NCBI GenBank assembly: GCA_009746045.1
Contig: RPFO01000648.1
Span: 1,527,920-1,589,919, forward strand
DNA length: 62,000 bases
Source: Mesostigma viride
Lineage: Eukaryota > Streptophyta > Mesostigmatophyceae > Mesostigmatales > Mesostigmataceae
Reading direction: 5' to 3'
Numbering within the stretch: the first letter of the stretch is position 1; each line of letters begins with the position of its first letter. Position numbers and translations under genes: made by a program. The notes under the pieces are model-generated. The model was given only the letters and a program-made list of their open reading frames with translations. It was not told the DNA's origin and did not search any database. Positions 1-13,600 of this stretch are shown piece after piece.

Positions 1-1591
1 ACCTCACGCGAGCCCTCACAACAATCGCCTATATTTCAACATTGAATGGCAAGACACAATACGGATTCGTCGCGAACAGATTTTCGTCCTGAATCTTTGC
101 ATCCCAGTACGGTACGGTACGGCGCGGACTTTTTCCATGAATTTCTCATTTGTTGTGGACCACGTGGACGCGCGTGGCAACAGAGCCCGTTACATACGGT
201 ACAACGCACCCGCGGGAAATACCTGGCACCTGCGCCGACAGCCCGTTGGATACCGCTGAAAGCAACAGATGACAGAAGTTAGCCTTCAGAACTGAAAGAA
301 TTTCCACCCTTCTGCTGCCCGCCATGTTGCCTTGCCGCCAGACGCCAGCATGAATAATGAATACGTAGGTCCAGCTTGCCTGGTCATGAATTTCGCCCCC
401 GCACGTGCAATCGCCCTTAGTTTTCAGTTTTCACTTACATCAGTGGCAACGACTGACGACCAGCTGTGATGGCTGGCAGACCCGCATTCGGGCAACTTGA
501 GGCGGATAGGATGCGGTGAGGTTGGATGTAAACTGGGAATTTTAGCTGTGGGCAACGGCATTTGGGCCTTACTCCCGCTGCCTGCACCGGTCGATTGTGG
601 TGCAGTCGGGCCCGATCCAGCCATGTGCTCCGAAAACAGCGTTGGCATCGAATGCTTCACAACGGAGACTCCAGGATTTCTCGCCATTTTAAAGCAAAGG
701 TGAATTTTTTTTTCGCCTACGTGTGCTATGTATTGCTCCAGCACTTTTTCCCAGCGTGCTATTCTGTATCAGTATTCGGCGAAAAATCGCTGTGCTAAAG
801 GTCTAGCATGGGGCGAGAGGCCAGCCGGAAATTTCTTATCCAATCAACACGCATAAGGCCCCGGCGGTCAGCTGCACGCATAATGTGCGCATTCATATGC
901 CACATTGACTTGATAGCTGTACCGTAGAATGTCAGTACACAGCGCAATTTGAAGCACCGATAATTTAGTGTGTTTACCCGCGTGACCGGTCGTTGTGCTC
1001 CAGTACCTTCGCGTTCAATAATCATGTCCTCCCATTGTGAGCACATGGAGCTCAGCTGCGTGCACCACTATGGGTGGCGCGTGGCCTTGCAATCGTAGAG
1101 CGGTCGCCTGCAAACCGTGGTGATTTTTTACAGGGGCAAAACATGGCCCCATTGTGAACATCGGTATATGATAGTGCAGTGGCTAATTTTACCTGTCACT
1201 CCGGGTGGCCTTGCTGACCTTGCTGATTTGTGAGCAAGTTGTCACTATGTTTGCTGTTTAATAGGTGCACAGTGCTAGCTAGTTCATACTTCATGTTTGC
1301 AATAATGAGGGCCATGACCTACTTGATAAGTGTGCCAATTGTTGCTTGCCCTTGCTCAGTCATGTAGTGGCCGGTTACTGTTGTATATGCAGGTGGCTAT
1401 AGTGTTTGTTAGTTGATGGTGGTACAGTCATTCAATGGTCATAATACTATTATAGCTAGCTGATGGCTGTAATCGTCTGCGGACAGTGGCGAGAATGAAC
1501 TGAAATGAAACAATATTAAATCGACGTGCCCCCCCACCCAACCCACTTTCGCATGGATTGGCAACCCATCGGCAACCCATGGGAAACGCAG
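1..1591. other. No recognised gene; presumed upstream intron or 5' flank of PUS7 gene
   Basis: I see no coding stretch that matches a pseudouridine synthase N-terminus (the family's GITxY-like segment). The first recognised exon at 1592 begins with the third base of a split Arg codon, so at least one more exon must lie upstream, here unrecognised or before the window. Several short open frames exist but none shows domain motifs or codon structure I can support. Confidence 0.5.
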
Positions 1592-1676
1592 GTACTCGGA
1601 CTTTATCGTCAACGAGGTGGACTTGTCGGGCACTGTGCTGAGGCTCACGGACTTGAGCTCCATCCCCAAGGCCCCG
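1592..1676 (+). CDS. PUS7: PUS7 exon A (YSDF motif)
   Basis: It begins after ...AACGCAG with one base completing an Arg codon, then reads YSDFIVNEVDLSGTVLRLTD and ends ...IPKAP at a codon boundary before a GTACGC donor. The RYSDF-V-NE segment is the N-terminal hallmark of TruD/PUS7 proteins, just after the GITxY region. Confidence 0.9.
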
Positions 1677-4600
1677 GTACGCACGGGCAGCCAGCCTGCA
1701 TCGTGCGCCATGTGGCCAGGGTGGCCGTGTGCCTGCGTGTTGGGCCAGCGTGGCAAGGATGGCCGTGTGCCTGCGTGGTGGGCCAGCGTGGCAAGGATGG
1801 CCGTGTGCCTGCATGTTGGGCCAGCGTGGCAAGGATGGCCGTGTGCCTGCGTGTGGGGCCAGCGTGGCAAGGATGGCCGTGTGCCTGCGTGTGGGGCCAG
1901 CGTGGCAAGGATGGCCGTGTGCCTGCGTGGTGGGCCAGCGTGGCAAGGATGGCCGTGTGCCTGCGTGTTGGGCCAGCCTGGCAAGGGTGGCCGTGTGCCT
2001 GCGTGTGGGGCCAGCGTGGCAAGGATGGCCGTGTGCCTGCGTGTTGGACCATCGTGGCAAGGATGGCCGTGTGCCTGCGTGTGGGGCCAGCGTGGCAAGG
2101 ATGGTCGTGTGCCGGCGTGGTGGGCCAGCGTGGCAAGGATGGCCGTGTGCCTGCGTGTGGGGCCAGCGTGGCAAGGGTGGCCGTGTGCCTGCGTGTTGGG
2201 CCAGCGTGGCAAGGATGGTCGTGTGCCTGCGTGTTGGGCCAGCGTGGCAAGGATGGCCGTGTGCCTGCTGTGGGGCCAGCCTGGCAAGGATGGCCGTGTG
2301 CCTGCGTGTGGGGCCACGTGGCAAGGATGGCCGTGTGCCTGCGTGTGGGGCCAGCGTGCCAAGGATGGTCGTGTGCCTGCGTGTTGGGCCAGCGTGGCAG
2401 GGTGGCCGTGTGCCTGCGTGTTGGGCCAGCGTGGCAAGGGTGGCCGTGTGCCTGCGTGTTGGGCCAGCGTGCCAAGGATGGCCGTGTGCCTGCGTGGTGG
2501 GCCAGCGTGGCAAGGTGGTCGTGTGCCTGCGTGTTGGGCCAGCGTGGCAAGGATGGCCGTGTGCCTGCATGTTGGGCCAGCGTGGCAAGGATGGCCGTGT
2601 GCCTGCGTGTTGGGCCAGCGTGGCAGGGATGGCCGTGGCCTGCGTGGTGGGCCAGCGTGGCAAGGATGGCCGTGTGCCTGCGTGTTGGGCCAGCGTGGCA
2701 AGGGTGGCCGTGTGCCTGCGTGTTGGGCCAGCGTGGCAAGGATGGCCGTGTGGCCTGCGTGTTGGGCCAGCGTGGCAAGGATGCCGGCTGTGCCTGCGTG
2801 GTGGGCCAGCGTGGCAAGGATGGCCGTGTGCCTGCGTGTGGGGCCAGCGTGGCAAGGATGGCCGTGTGCCTGCGTGTTGGGCCAGCGTGGCAAGGATGGC
2901 CGTGTGCCTGCGTGTTGGGCCAGCGTGGCAGGGGTGGCCGTGTGCCTGCGTGTTGGGCCAGCGTGGCAAGGATGGCCGTGTGCCTGCGTGGTGGGCCAGC
3001 GTGGCAAGGATGGCCGTGTGCCTGCGTGTGGGGCCAGCGTGGCAAGGATGGCCGTGTGCCTGCGTGTTGGGCCAGCGTGGCAAGGATGGCCGTGTGCCTG
3101 CGTGTGGGGCCAGCGTGGCAAGGATGGCCGTGTGCCTGCGTGTTGGGCCAGCGTGGCAAGGATGGTCGTGTGCCTGCGTGTTGGGCCAGCGTGGCAAGGA
3201 TGGCCGTGTGCCTGCATGTTGGGCCAGCGTGGCAAGGATGGTCGTGTGCCTGCTTGTGGGCCAGCGTGGCAAGGATGGCCGTGTGCCTGCGTGGTGGGCC
3301 AGCGTGGCAAGGATGGCCGTGTGCCTGTGTGGTGGGCCAGCGTGGCAAGGATGGCCGTGTGCCTGCGTGGTGGGCAGGCAGGGAACACTGGCACATGTCA
3401 CTGTCCACTGGAGGCACGGCGTGCTAGGAACACTGGTACAGGTCACTGTCCACGGGAAGCACGGCGTACGAGGGACCTGCCCAACCGGCGCAATATGCTT
3501 GGGCACATCGACAGGAACCCAGCTACAGTCGGCCACTTTGTCTTTTAACCGCTGGTCTACCTTGGCACGCGTGCCTAACCCAACAGCTTGCACACTCGTG
3601 CCTAGCCCTACAGCATGCACACACGTGCCTAACCCCCCAGCATGCACACACGTGCCTGGCCCTACAGCATGCAACGCACATGCCTAGCCCTCCAGCATGC
3701 ACGCACATGCCTAGCCCTCCAGCATGCACACACATGCCTAGCCCTCCAGCATGCACGCACATGCCTAGCCCTCCAGCATGCACGCGGTGTCCCGTGGTCT
3801 GGTACTAGTCCACACTGTATTTGTCCAGTGGTTCTAGTCACACACGGCATTGTTGTTTGCACTAGTTGTTGTTTGCACACTGTATTGTTTGGTACTAGTC
3901 CACACGGCATTGTTGTCGAGTTTTGAGAAAATCAATGGAAACTGTGGGTAATTGTATTTGGCACATTTTGGTGGGATCACCTGGCTGCGGTGATGACGGC
4001 GCTGTCCATTCCTTGGCATTGCTCTCTGTGTAACTTACTAACTCTCCATTCCTTGGTACTGCAATTCTTGTAATTTACAAACTTTCCATTCCTTGGTATC
4101 ACAATCTTTGTAATTTGCTAGCTTTCCATTCCTTGGTATTGCAATCTTCATAACTTACTAACGTTCCATTATACCTCGCTGCAGCTTACTAACTTTCCAT
4201 TATACCTCGCTGCAGCTTACTAACTTTCCATTATACCTCTCTGCTTTGGTGATACTTTCATGCAATTTCTCCAGATCTTAGCTCCCATGTTCAAATGTGA
4301 ATTCACTGGAGCACCCGTGCGTACCTAGTTAGGGTTTAGGGTTTAAATAAGGGACGCATCTATCGTAGGCCGTTGCTTAGCTCTCTGGTTGCAAGCGTTT
4401 GGGTGAGACAGCAGTATACCCAACAAAAAAGTCTGCGGTAGCAGTCTACCGTGGTAGGGCGTGATTCTGCTGCTCTGGTTGTTTTCTGCCGCCATGGTTT
4501 ATGGATATGGCCTCCTCCGGTTGCCACCCTGCCTATTCGTGGCCTCGGCCTGCACGCTGGCAGGACGAGCCCACGGACACTTTCCTGCTGCCAAAGGATT

Positions 4601-7600
4601 TCGAGGGGCGGCTGGCAGCAGATAGCACGAGGCCAGCGAGTGGGGAGCAGCCGGGAGGTGCCACCGCACCGGATGGCACAGGTGCGTGGCGGTTCCCGAG
4701 TCATCGCCGGGGGTGAGGGTGACGAATGTGATGATGGCTGGGGCATCCACACAGCAGTGGGCACGAGTTTGGCCACCTGAACCCTTTCTGGCAGGGGTTG
4801 GCCTTGCAACGCCCGGATCGTGGGTAGAGGTCCACGCGGTTAACTAGGCGGGGGTTCTTGGTGGATGTTGGCGCGGATAAGAGGATAGTGCATGAGGGCC
4901 TGGTGCGTGGGCTCAACGGCTGTTGGATGTTTGGTGGATGGTAGCGCGGTCACTGGCGCCGCGGCCTTATGACGCCATTGGGTCGGTGGGTTTCCTTTGT
5001 GCATGAGGGCCTGGTGCGTGGGCTCAACGGCTGTTGGATGTTTGGTGGATGGTAGCGCGGTCACTGGCGCCGCGGCCTTATGACGCCATTGGGTCGGTGG
5101 GTATCCTTTGTGCATGAGGGCCTGGTGCGTGGGCTCAACGGCTGTTGGATGTTTGGTGGATGGTTGCGCGGTCACTGGCGCCGCGGCCTTATGACGCCAT
5201 TGGGTCGGTGGGTATCCTTTGTGCATGAGGTCCTGGTGCGTGGGCTCAACGGCTGCTGGATGCCGGTCTTGTGTGTGATAGTTGCTGTGCGTTCCATGAG
5301 GGCAATAATCGTTCTGCCACAGGCAAGCGTTGTCCAGAAGGGAAGGGGAAACATCGCCAGGAATAGACCCTTTTTTTTGTGCCCGGCTGGGCTTGTTGCG
5401 TTGGGTTCCCGGTCGCCCTGGGCTGGGTGGGCACCCCTGCTGCCATTTCGTGTCGGGGGAACACGGGAGGGGGATACCGCACGGGATGGTGGATGTAAGG
5501 GGAAGTTGGCCCCTTGCACAACCTGTGGCCGCTGGGGTATGGGCGAAGAGGCTTAGTGATTTAGGGACTTGGTGACTTTCGGATATGGTCCACCATGCTG
5601 CTTGCCTTGCTCTTGGCACCGGGAAAATGACGCTGGTGGGCAGGGAAGCCTGCAGTGACCTCCGCATCGATTACCTCCATTACAAATTCAAGGCTGTTCA
5701 GCTGCCTACCAGCTTCCTCTGAGGGGACTGGTCGGAGACTTTGTCAGGGATAACGCGCCTCGCAAACTAACAGACACTCGGCGAGAGGCGTCTTGCTCTA
5801 CATCAGAACAGCTGACCATATGCTGTCCGTTGCCCCCTCACTTGGCCACTTGCTTGGCAATGCCCGCAGCAGGGAGCTGCGGTGGGGGCACTACGGTGGA
5901 CACGGATGCCAGCGGTGCGGATGTGGCTGCGGTGGCGGAGACGTTTGGACAACTGCTGGCGTCTCAGGGGGAGCTCAGTGCGGAGCAGGCAGGCCACGAG
6001 GCGAGCCGGCTCAAGGAGTTTCTGCTGGCGCTGCAAGGAAGCCCCCTCGGATTGTCCACAGGGGGGCCGGTGGAACCACTGCTGCTGCCCGCCATCGCCA
6101 ACAAGCTGCACCGCACGGTAGGGCCGTACACTCGCGGGCTGGAGGGCTAGGATGCGTGGCTGGTGGCTACCACTGTCGTTGCTTGGTGGGAGTAACCTGA
6201 TATTTGTCTGCAGATGTTCATATAACAAGGTCCTTGTCCTTACATCACGTGAGCGCGTTGGGGTCAAGAGTAACCCAACGTGTGGGACACAAAGAACCCC
6301 GTAAGGTAGGTGATGTCTGGCAGCTCTAGTTCTCCTCTACTTTCCGTGTTGGTGAGTAAGATTTCTTTCTCCCGACTAAGGGTGTCCTTGCAATCGCCTT
6401 TCAACCCATGTCCACTCTGTTCAGATTTTGTTGCTGGAAAGGTGCAGCTGGATAGTCTGCCATGGAAGCATGACGCAGTGGGTCCTGTCTCTTGGCACTA
6501 CGCTGCCACTGTCTTTGCCCGCGCTGTCGTGCGCAGGCGGTCCACCAATTCTTCAAGAAGCTGCCCTTCCTGCACACAGACACCGTCATGGCGCCGCCGT
6601 CATCGTTGTCAGGCCCCAGGGACCCCCCAGGGGCCAGCGGCGCACGGGCGCCCGCTTCTTCAGGGGCAGGGTTCTCCCAGATCCGTGTCCGGAGCAAGCG
6701 TTTGCACGGTGAGGCCAGGGCAGGGGCCGCCAGGGGGGCGGGCGACGCGCAGGGTGACGCGGATCGGGGCGGCAAGAGGTCCAAGGGGGAGAGCGAATGG
6801 CGCTCCAATCAGTGGCCGTCGGACCGGCCGCCTTTCCTTCAGTAAGCCAGCCGGCATGCTGCTTGGGTGGTTGCACGCCGTGGGTGGTGGTGCTGCGTGG
6901 GTGATTTGCTGGTTTCGGGGCCCTGTTTGCAAGTGCGTGTGGTACGGGGCCCGGCGTGCAGGTGTTGCAGGTGTTCTCGGTCTGGGAGCGTGCGCATGCT
7001 GATGGCGGGACCGGTGGGACTTGTGTTTTCCTGGAGAAGCTTCTGGAAGGGTAGGCTGTGTGGCTCCGAATGTTACAATTAGTGGAAAAGAAGAAGCAAC
7101 GTTTTAGAAGAAGCAACGTTTTAGGAAAGCCCGAATCGCTTGGTCCGGCTATCCAACGTTACCTGTTCAGGATTTATAAGGTCATCATCGCTCTGTGGTA
7201 GTTGCGTCGGTGTGATGTTTCCTCTTGTATCGAGATCATGGCATGGCGGGCTATGACCGGCACCCACGATGTGCCATTCCTGGCATCTGTGGTGTGCAAC
7301 TGCCAGCCCCTGTACCTGCGCTGGCTGGCATCTGCGGTGGGAATCGGCTTGCCACACGGGATGGCCAACGACTGGCATCCGTCAAGGCCAATATTTGGCT
7401 CATGCCTCCCCAGGCTCCCGCTATACCAGGAGAACACCCCACTCCCCTCCATGCCCCCTCGCACTGTTGCACCCTGCACCCATGCCATGTGCCACCATGC
7501 CTCCCATGACCTAATCATGTTACTTGCTCATGGCATGTTCCTCCTGTACAAGGAGGACAACAACACCCACGACCCTCCATGCCCTCATGCACCATGCCTC

Positions 7601-10600
7601 CATGCCCTCACGCCCTCATGCCGGCATGCACCATGCCCTCATTCACCATGCTCTCATACCCTCACGTGCTCACGACCACATGACCTACTGAGCTTCTGAC
7701 CTACTACTGACCTACGGACCTATGGACCTACGGACCTATAGAGCTACTGACCTACGGACCTACTGACCTACTGACCCACTGACCCACTGACCCACTGACC
7801 CACTGACCCACTGACCCACTGACCCACTGACCCACTGACCCACTGACCCACTGACCCACTGACCCATTGACCCACTGACCCACTGACCCACTGACCCACT
7901 GACCCACTGACCCACTGACCCACTGACCCATTGACCCACTGACCCACTGACCCACTGACCCACTGACCCACTGACCCACTGACCCACTGACCCACTGACC
8001 CACTGACCCACTGACCCACTGACCCACTGACCCACTGACCCACTGACCCACTGACCCATTGACCCACTGACCCACTGACCCACTGACCCACTGACCCACT
8101 GACCCACTGACCCACTGACCCACTGACCCACTGACCCACTGACCCACTGACCCATTGACCCACTGACCCACTGACCCACTGACCCACTGACCCACTGACC
8201 CACTGACCCACTGACCCACTGACCCACTGACCCACTGACCCGCTGACCCGCTGACCCGCTGACCCACTGACCGACTTACCCACGACCCAACGACCCAACG
8301 ACCCAACGACCCAACGACCTAACGACCTAACGACCTAACGACCTAACGACCTAACGACCTAACGACATACCGACCTAACGACCTACTGCCCTACTGCCCT
8401 TATGCCCTTATGCCCTTATGCCCTTATGCCCTTATGCCCTCATGCCCTTATGCCCTACTGCCCTTATGCCCTTATGCCCTGATGCCCTGATGCCCTTATG
8501 CCCTTATGCCCTTATGCCCTTATGCCCTTATGCCCTTATGCCCTTATGCCCTTATGCCCTTATGCCCTTATGCCCTTATGCCCTTATGCCCTTATGCCCT
8601 TATGCCCTTATGCCCTTATGCCCTTATGCCCTTATGCCCTTATGCCCTTATGCCCTTATGCCCTTATGCCCTTATGCCCTTATGCCCTTATGCCCTTATG
8701 CCCTTATGCCCTTATGCCCTTATGCCCTTATGCCCTTATGCCCTTATGCCCTTATGCCCTTATGCCCTTATGCCCTTATGCCCTTATGCCCTTATGCCCT
8801 TATGCCCCTATGCCCTACTGCCCTTATGCCCTTATGCCCTGATGCCCTGATGCCCTGATGCCCTTATGCCCTTATGCCCTTATGCCCTTATGCCCTTATG
8901 CCCTTATGCCCTTATGCCCTTATGCCCTTATGCCCTTATGCCCTTATGCCCTTATGCCCTTATGCCCTTATGCCCTTATGCCCTGATGCCCTGATGCCCT
9001 GATGCCCTTATGCCCTTATGCCCTTATGCCCTTATGCCCTTATGCCCTTATGCCCTTATGCCCTTATGCCCTTATGCCCTTATGCCCTGATGCCCTAACG
9101 ACCTACTGCCCTACTGCCCTTATGCCCTTATGCCCTTATGCCCTTATGCCCTTATGCCCTTATGCCCTGATGCCCTTATGCCCTGATGCCCTTATGCCCT
9201 CATGCCCTTATGCCCTACTGCCCTTATGCCCTTATGCCCTTATGCCCTTATGCCCTTATGCCCTTATGCCCTTATGCCCTTATGCCCTTATGCCCTTATG
9301 CCCTTATGCCCTTATGCCCTTATGCCCTGATGCCCTTATGCCCTGATGCCCTGATGCCCTTATGCCCTTATGCCCTGATGCCCTGATGCCCTTATGCCCT
9401 ACTGCCCTTATGCCCTTATGCCCTGATGCCCTGATGCCCTGATGCCCTTATGCCCTTATGCCCTTATGCCCTTATGCCCTTATGCCCTTATGCCCTTATG
9501 CCCTTATGCCCTTATGCCCTTATGCCCTTATGCCCTACTCTCGACGCTGCCCCACCCCAGGTTCCTCCTGTTCAAGGAGAACAAGGACACCCACGACGCG
9601 ATCGGCCTGCTCTCCAAGCTGTCCAACGTGCCGGTACGACAGTTGCGGGGTCTTGCAAGGGCTTGGTTAAGCAATGATGGGGGTTACCAAGGACAGCTCT
9701 TAGCAAGAACAGAGTTTAGTAAGAATAGTGTTCAGCAAGATTGGGGGCTGGCAAGCACAGAGTATGGCAACGATAGGGTGGAGTGATGCGGGGGCTCCGC
9801 TCGCACAGGGTTTCGCAACGATAGGGTGGAGTGATGCGGGGCCTCCGCACGCACAGGGTTTCGCAACGATAGGGTGGAGTGATGCGGGGGCTCCGCACGC
9901 ACAGGGTTTCGCAATTACAACAAGCGTAGGGTCTTACAATGGCTAGGTTCAGCAAGGGCAGGGTTTGTTCAGGATAAAGGATTAAAGGTTTTGCAAGGAT
10001 AAGGTCTAGCAAGTGCAGGGTTTAGCAAGGGCAGGGGCCTGGCATCGACGGGATTGTAGCGAGGACAGCACCAGCAAGTGTGCCTATCAATCGTTGGCAG
10101 CTTCCTGCTGACACCTGCTGGCTGCTGCTAACACGTGGTGACAGCTGGCCTGTGGCCTTGCCCAGCCATCCACGTATGACGCATGCTGGCATGCTGACTT
10201 TGTTACGACATGCAATGTGATGTGATTTGGCTGTGGCCCCCGCCAGATGGGCTCGCTTGCGTTTGCAGGCACCAAGGACAAGCGAGCGGTCACGACGCAG
10301 GCGGTAGGTTAGGGCTTTGGATCCAGGGTGTAGAATGACCACGCAGGCGGTAGTCTTAGGGTTGAGGTTTAGGGTGACCACGGAGGCGGTAGTCTTAGGG
10401 TTTAGGTTTAGGTTGACCACGCAGGCGATAGTCTCAGGGTTGAGGTTTAGGGTGACCACGCAGGCGGTAGTCTAGGGATAAGGTTTAGGGTGACCACGCA
10501 GGCGGTAGGTCGAAGGTGACCACGCAGGCGGTAGTCTTAGGGTTTAGGTTTAGGGTGACCACGCAGGCGGTAGTCTTAGGTTTGAGATTTAGGGTGACCA

Positions 10601-13600
10601 CGCAGGCGGTAGTCTTATGGTTGAGATTGAGGGTGACCACGCAGGCGGTAGTCTTAGGGTTGAGATTTAGGGTGACCACGCAGGCGGTACGTTTAAGGTG
10701 ACCACGCAGGCGGACGTCTTGTGGCTGCGCGTGCTGCTGCCGCTTGGGGCATGGATGGCATAGGCATTTCCTCGCTCGCCCTGCTTTCTCGGTTGACACT
10801 TGTCCGGCCGTCCTCGTAGAGGGGGGGGGATGGGCCATGTGAAAGGTGGAGATGGGCGTTTCCACTAAGCCCCTGATCCCTCTGCACCCCTGGCCTTCCC
10901 ATCCTTTCTCCTTCCTCTACCCTCTTGTTCCCCATTTCTTGCAGCCGTCCTCCTCCCCCTCCCGTGCCTCGCTGTGCTTCCTGTCGCCCATCACGCTCTT
11001 TTCTTGGCCGCCCCGCTCCCCCTGCGCTCCCCAGGGTCTTTCATGCAGAGTGTATGGGGGACCCGCGCGGCACACTCTCTGGCTCACCTGCTTTGGGATG
11101 TGGGCGCAGGGGGGTGCCAGGGGCCGCCGCTGCTCATGGATGCCCCACGTGTCCGCCGTCTAATGGCACAGAAAGACCCCCTTGTTTTGGATGATGAAAC
11201 GCTACGTGGTGTTCGGTGCACCAAGGTTACTATTTAGATTGATCTGGATCGCCTGAACATGGCGTGCGCGCTCCTGACCGCTTGGGTCTGCTGTTTACAA
11301 TCATGGGAACCCTTAAGTGCACCTGTGCGCGCGTGGCAGGATGGGAAGCTAGCACCTGCTGGGGCACCTGTGCTCCCATATGACCTAGGATGGCCACCCG
11401 ATGCGTATATCTGATGGACGCTGTGATGGCATACAGGATCACCCCACTTGATGTGAGTCTAGCCATGTCACCATGGATAGGCCTCCATGAGACATGATAA
11501 GCCTCCAAGAGACATGATAAGCCTCCATGGATAACCCTATAAGCCTCCAAGAGACTTGATAAGCCTCCATGGATAACCCTATAAGCCTCCAAGAGACTTG
11601 ATAAGCCTTTATTGATAACCCTACAAGCCTCCAAGAGACTTGATAAGCCTTTATTGATAACCCTGTAAGCCTCCAAGAGACCTGATAAGCCTCCATTGAT
11701 AACCCTATAAGCCTCCAAGAGACTTGATAAGACTCGATTGATATACCTATAAGGCTCCCAGAGACCTGATAAGCCTCCATTGATAACCCTAAACACGACA
11801 ACCTATCAGACGACCAAGCTGTGAGCACATGGCACCCACGATGTGCCGCTCTTCTCACGTCTGGTGGTACCCTCGCTGCATGCCGCACGAGGATCGCTGC
11901 CCCTCGGCGCTGGGTGGCAGGTGACGGCGTTCAAGGTGACAAGCGAGCGCATGGCGGCGCTCAACCACAAGCTGCACGGGATGAAGGTCGGCAACTTCAA
12001 GTGCGTAAGGATAGAAAGTCGGCAACCTCAAGTGCGTAAGGATAGGCTGTTGGCAATTTCAGGTGCATACACATGTCACTCGTACACATATCAACACAAG
12101 TTTGGCAACTTTAAGTGCATCATGGTACCCACATGCGTTAAGGTCGGCAACTTCAAGTGTGTAGAAATACAAGGTCAGCAATGTCAAGTGCGTACACGTT
12201 TCACTTGTACGCGCACAGGGGGCGCACTTGGACTGAACAGGCGCAGTTTTCTTGTTTAGGCGGGCCAGTTTAGGCCAATGTTGGCTGGGCCAGTCTTGAC
12301 AATGCCGCCTAGTCTAAGCCGCTGGTGTGGAGGACACTCCACACCCGCCTAGCTCCTGTGTCTAGGAGTGCATGGTTTGACAGGGTTGCACCTGAAGTGC
12401 TGTCACGCCCAGAAAAATCAGAGTGGGAATCGAGAAAGAGCAGAGGCTGGGAGAAAGGCGATTTTGAAAGCCCTGTGGCGGCTGTTACACAAGGGCATGT
12501 TGCTAGCTTGTGGTCAACTGGGAGATGTGTAGCCTTTCTTTATTCTGATCATGGTAAGTTTTTCTTTGTACCTTCTTTGTAAAAAGGGTCCCCAAATCCC
12601 TTATTTCTGGCACAGATCTCTACTTTCCTGGCTCTGATTAAGTGTCACAGCTCCCTAGTTTTAATATGGGGCTGCTTCTGTGTCTTGAAAATGTCTGGCG
12701 GAATTTCACCTCTGCCGCAGGTACGTCCCTGCCGGCCTGGGCCTGGGCGACCTCAAGGGAAACCGCTTCACCATCGTGCTGAGGTGTGTGGACGACTTAA
12801 TACAAGACTGTCATTTTTGACAATTTTTTCTAGCAGTGTCGATTTCGGAGTGTCTCATAACCTTTTGGCAATGAGCATCGTGACAAGTAAGGGTTGCTGT
12901 ATTTGTGATAGGACCTTGTTAAAGTAAAGAGCAGATAGCACACGGACTTCAACTGGCTGAGTACTGAAATCGGTTTCCCTTTGGCTAGGGGGTCAGTTTG
13001 CATATAACGCTTCCTCTTGAACGCTTACATTTATAGTAGTATTCCGCATCCAACTTATGGCGGTAGCCAGCCAGCAAGCCTAATCTAAGTGTGCTGATGT
13101 GCCCGTGCTTTGCAGTCGTGCCACTTTCATCGTCTTGTTACTGGGGACATGATTGCCATCCGCATAGTGGAGTGGGAATGCCCCAGGGCCATGTGATGGG
13201 GCATGTCCAGGCAGACCAGGGGGGGCATGGGAGAGTATCCAGGCCAGGTTTCTTTCCCTGCAACCATCGCATTCCCGTGAACCCGCGTCCATCACGGAAT
13301 ATGGGGGCGCGTCCATCATGGAACATGGGGGCGCGTCCATCATGGAATATGGGGGCGCGTCCATCACGGAATATGGGGGCGCGTCCATCATGGAATATGG
13401 GGGCGCGTCCATCATGGAATATGGGGGCGCGTCCATCATGGAATATGGGGGCGCGTCCATCATGGGGGCGCGTCCATCATGGAATATGGGGGCGCGTCCA
13501 TCACGGAATATGGGGGCGCGTCCATCATGGAACATGGGGGCGCGTCCATCATGGAACATGGGGGCGCGTCCATCATGGAACATGGGGGCGCGTCCATCAT

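Noticed and set aside
1040-1096. Possible upstream PUS7 exon reading GLAIVE before exon A
   Set aside because: Phase would fit, but the donor GTCGCC is poor and the residues lack the expected family pattern.
1428-3687. Several 590-750 codon frames over the 38-bp array
   Set aside because: They exist on both strands and in several frames, and consist only of the translated repeat. The region is the intron between exons A and B.
4840-5667. 275-codon - strand frame with HPTAVEPTHQALMHKG repeats
   Set aside because: Translation of the 111-bp intronic repeat (111 is divisible by three, so the frame stays open).
7752-9786. Repeat peptides GQWVSGSV and MPLCPYAL
   Set aside because: Translation of 8-bp microsatellites in an intron.
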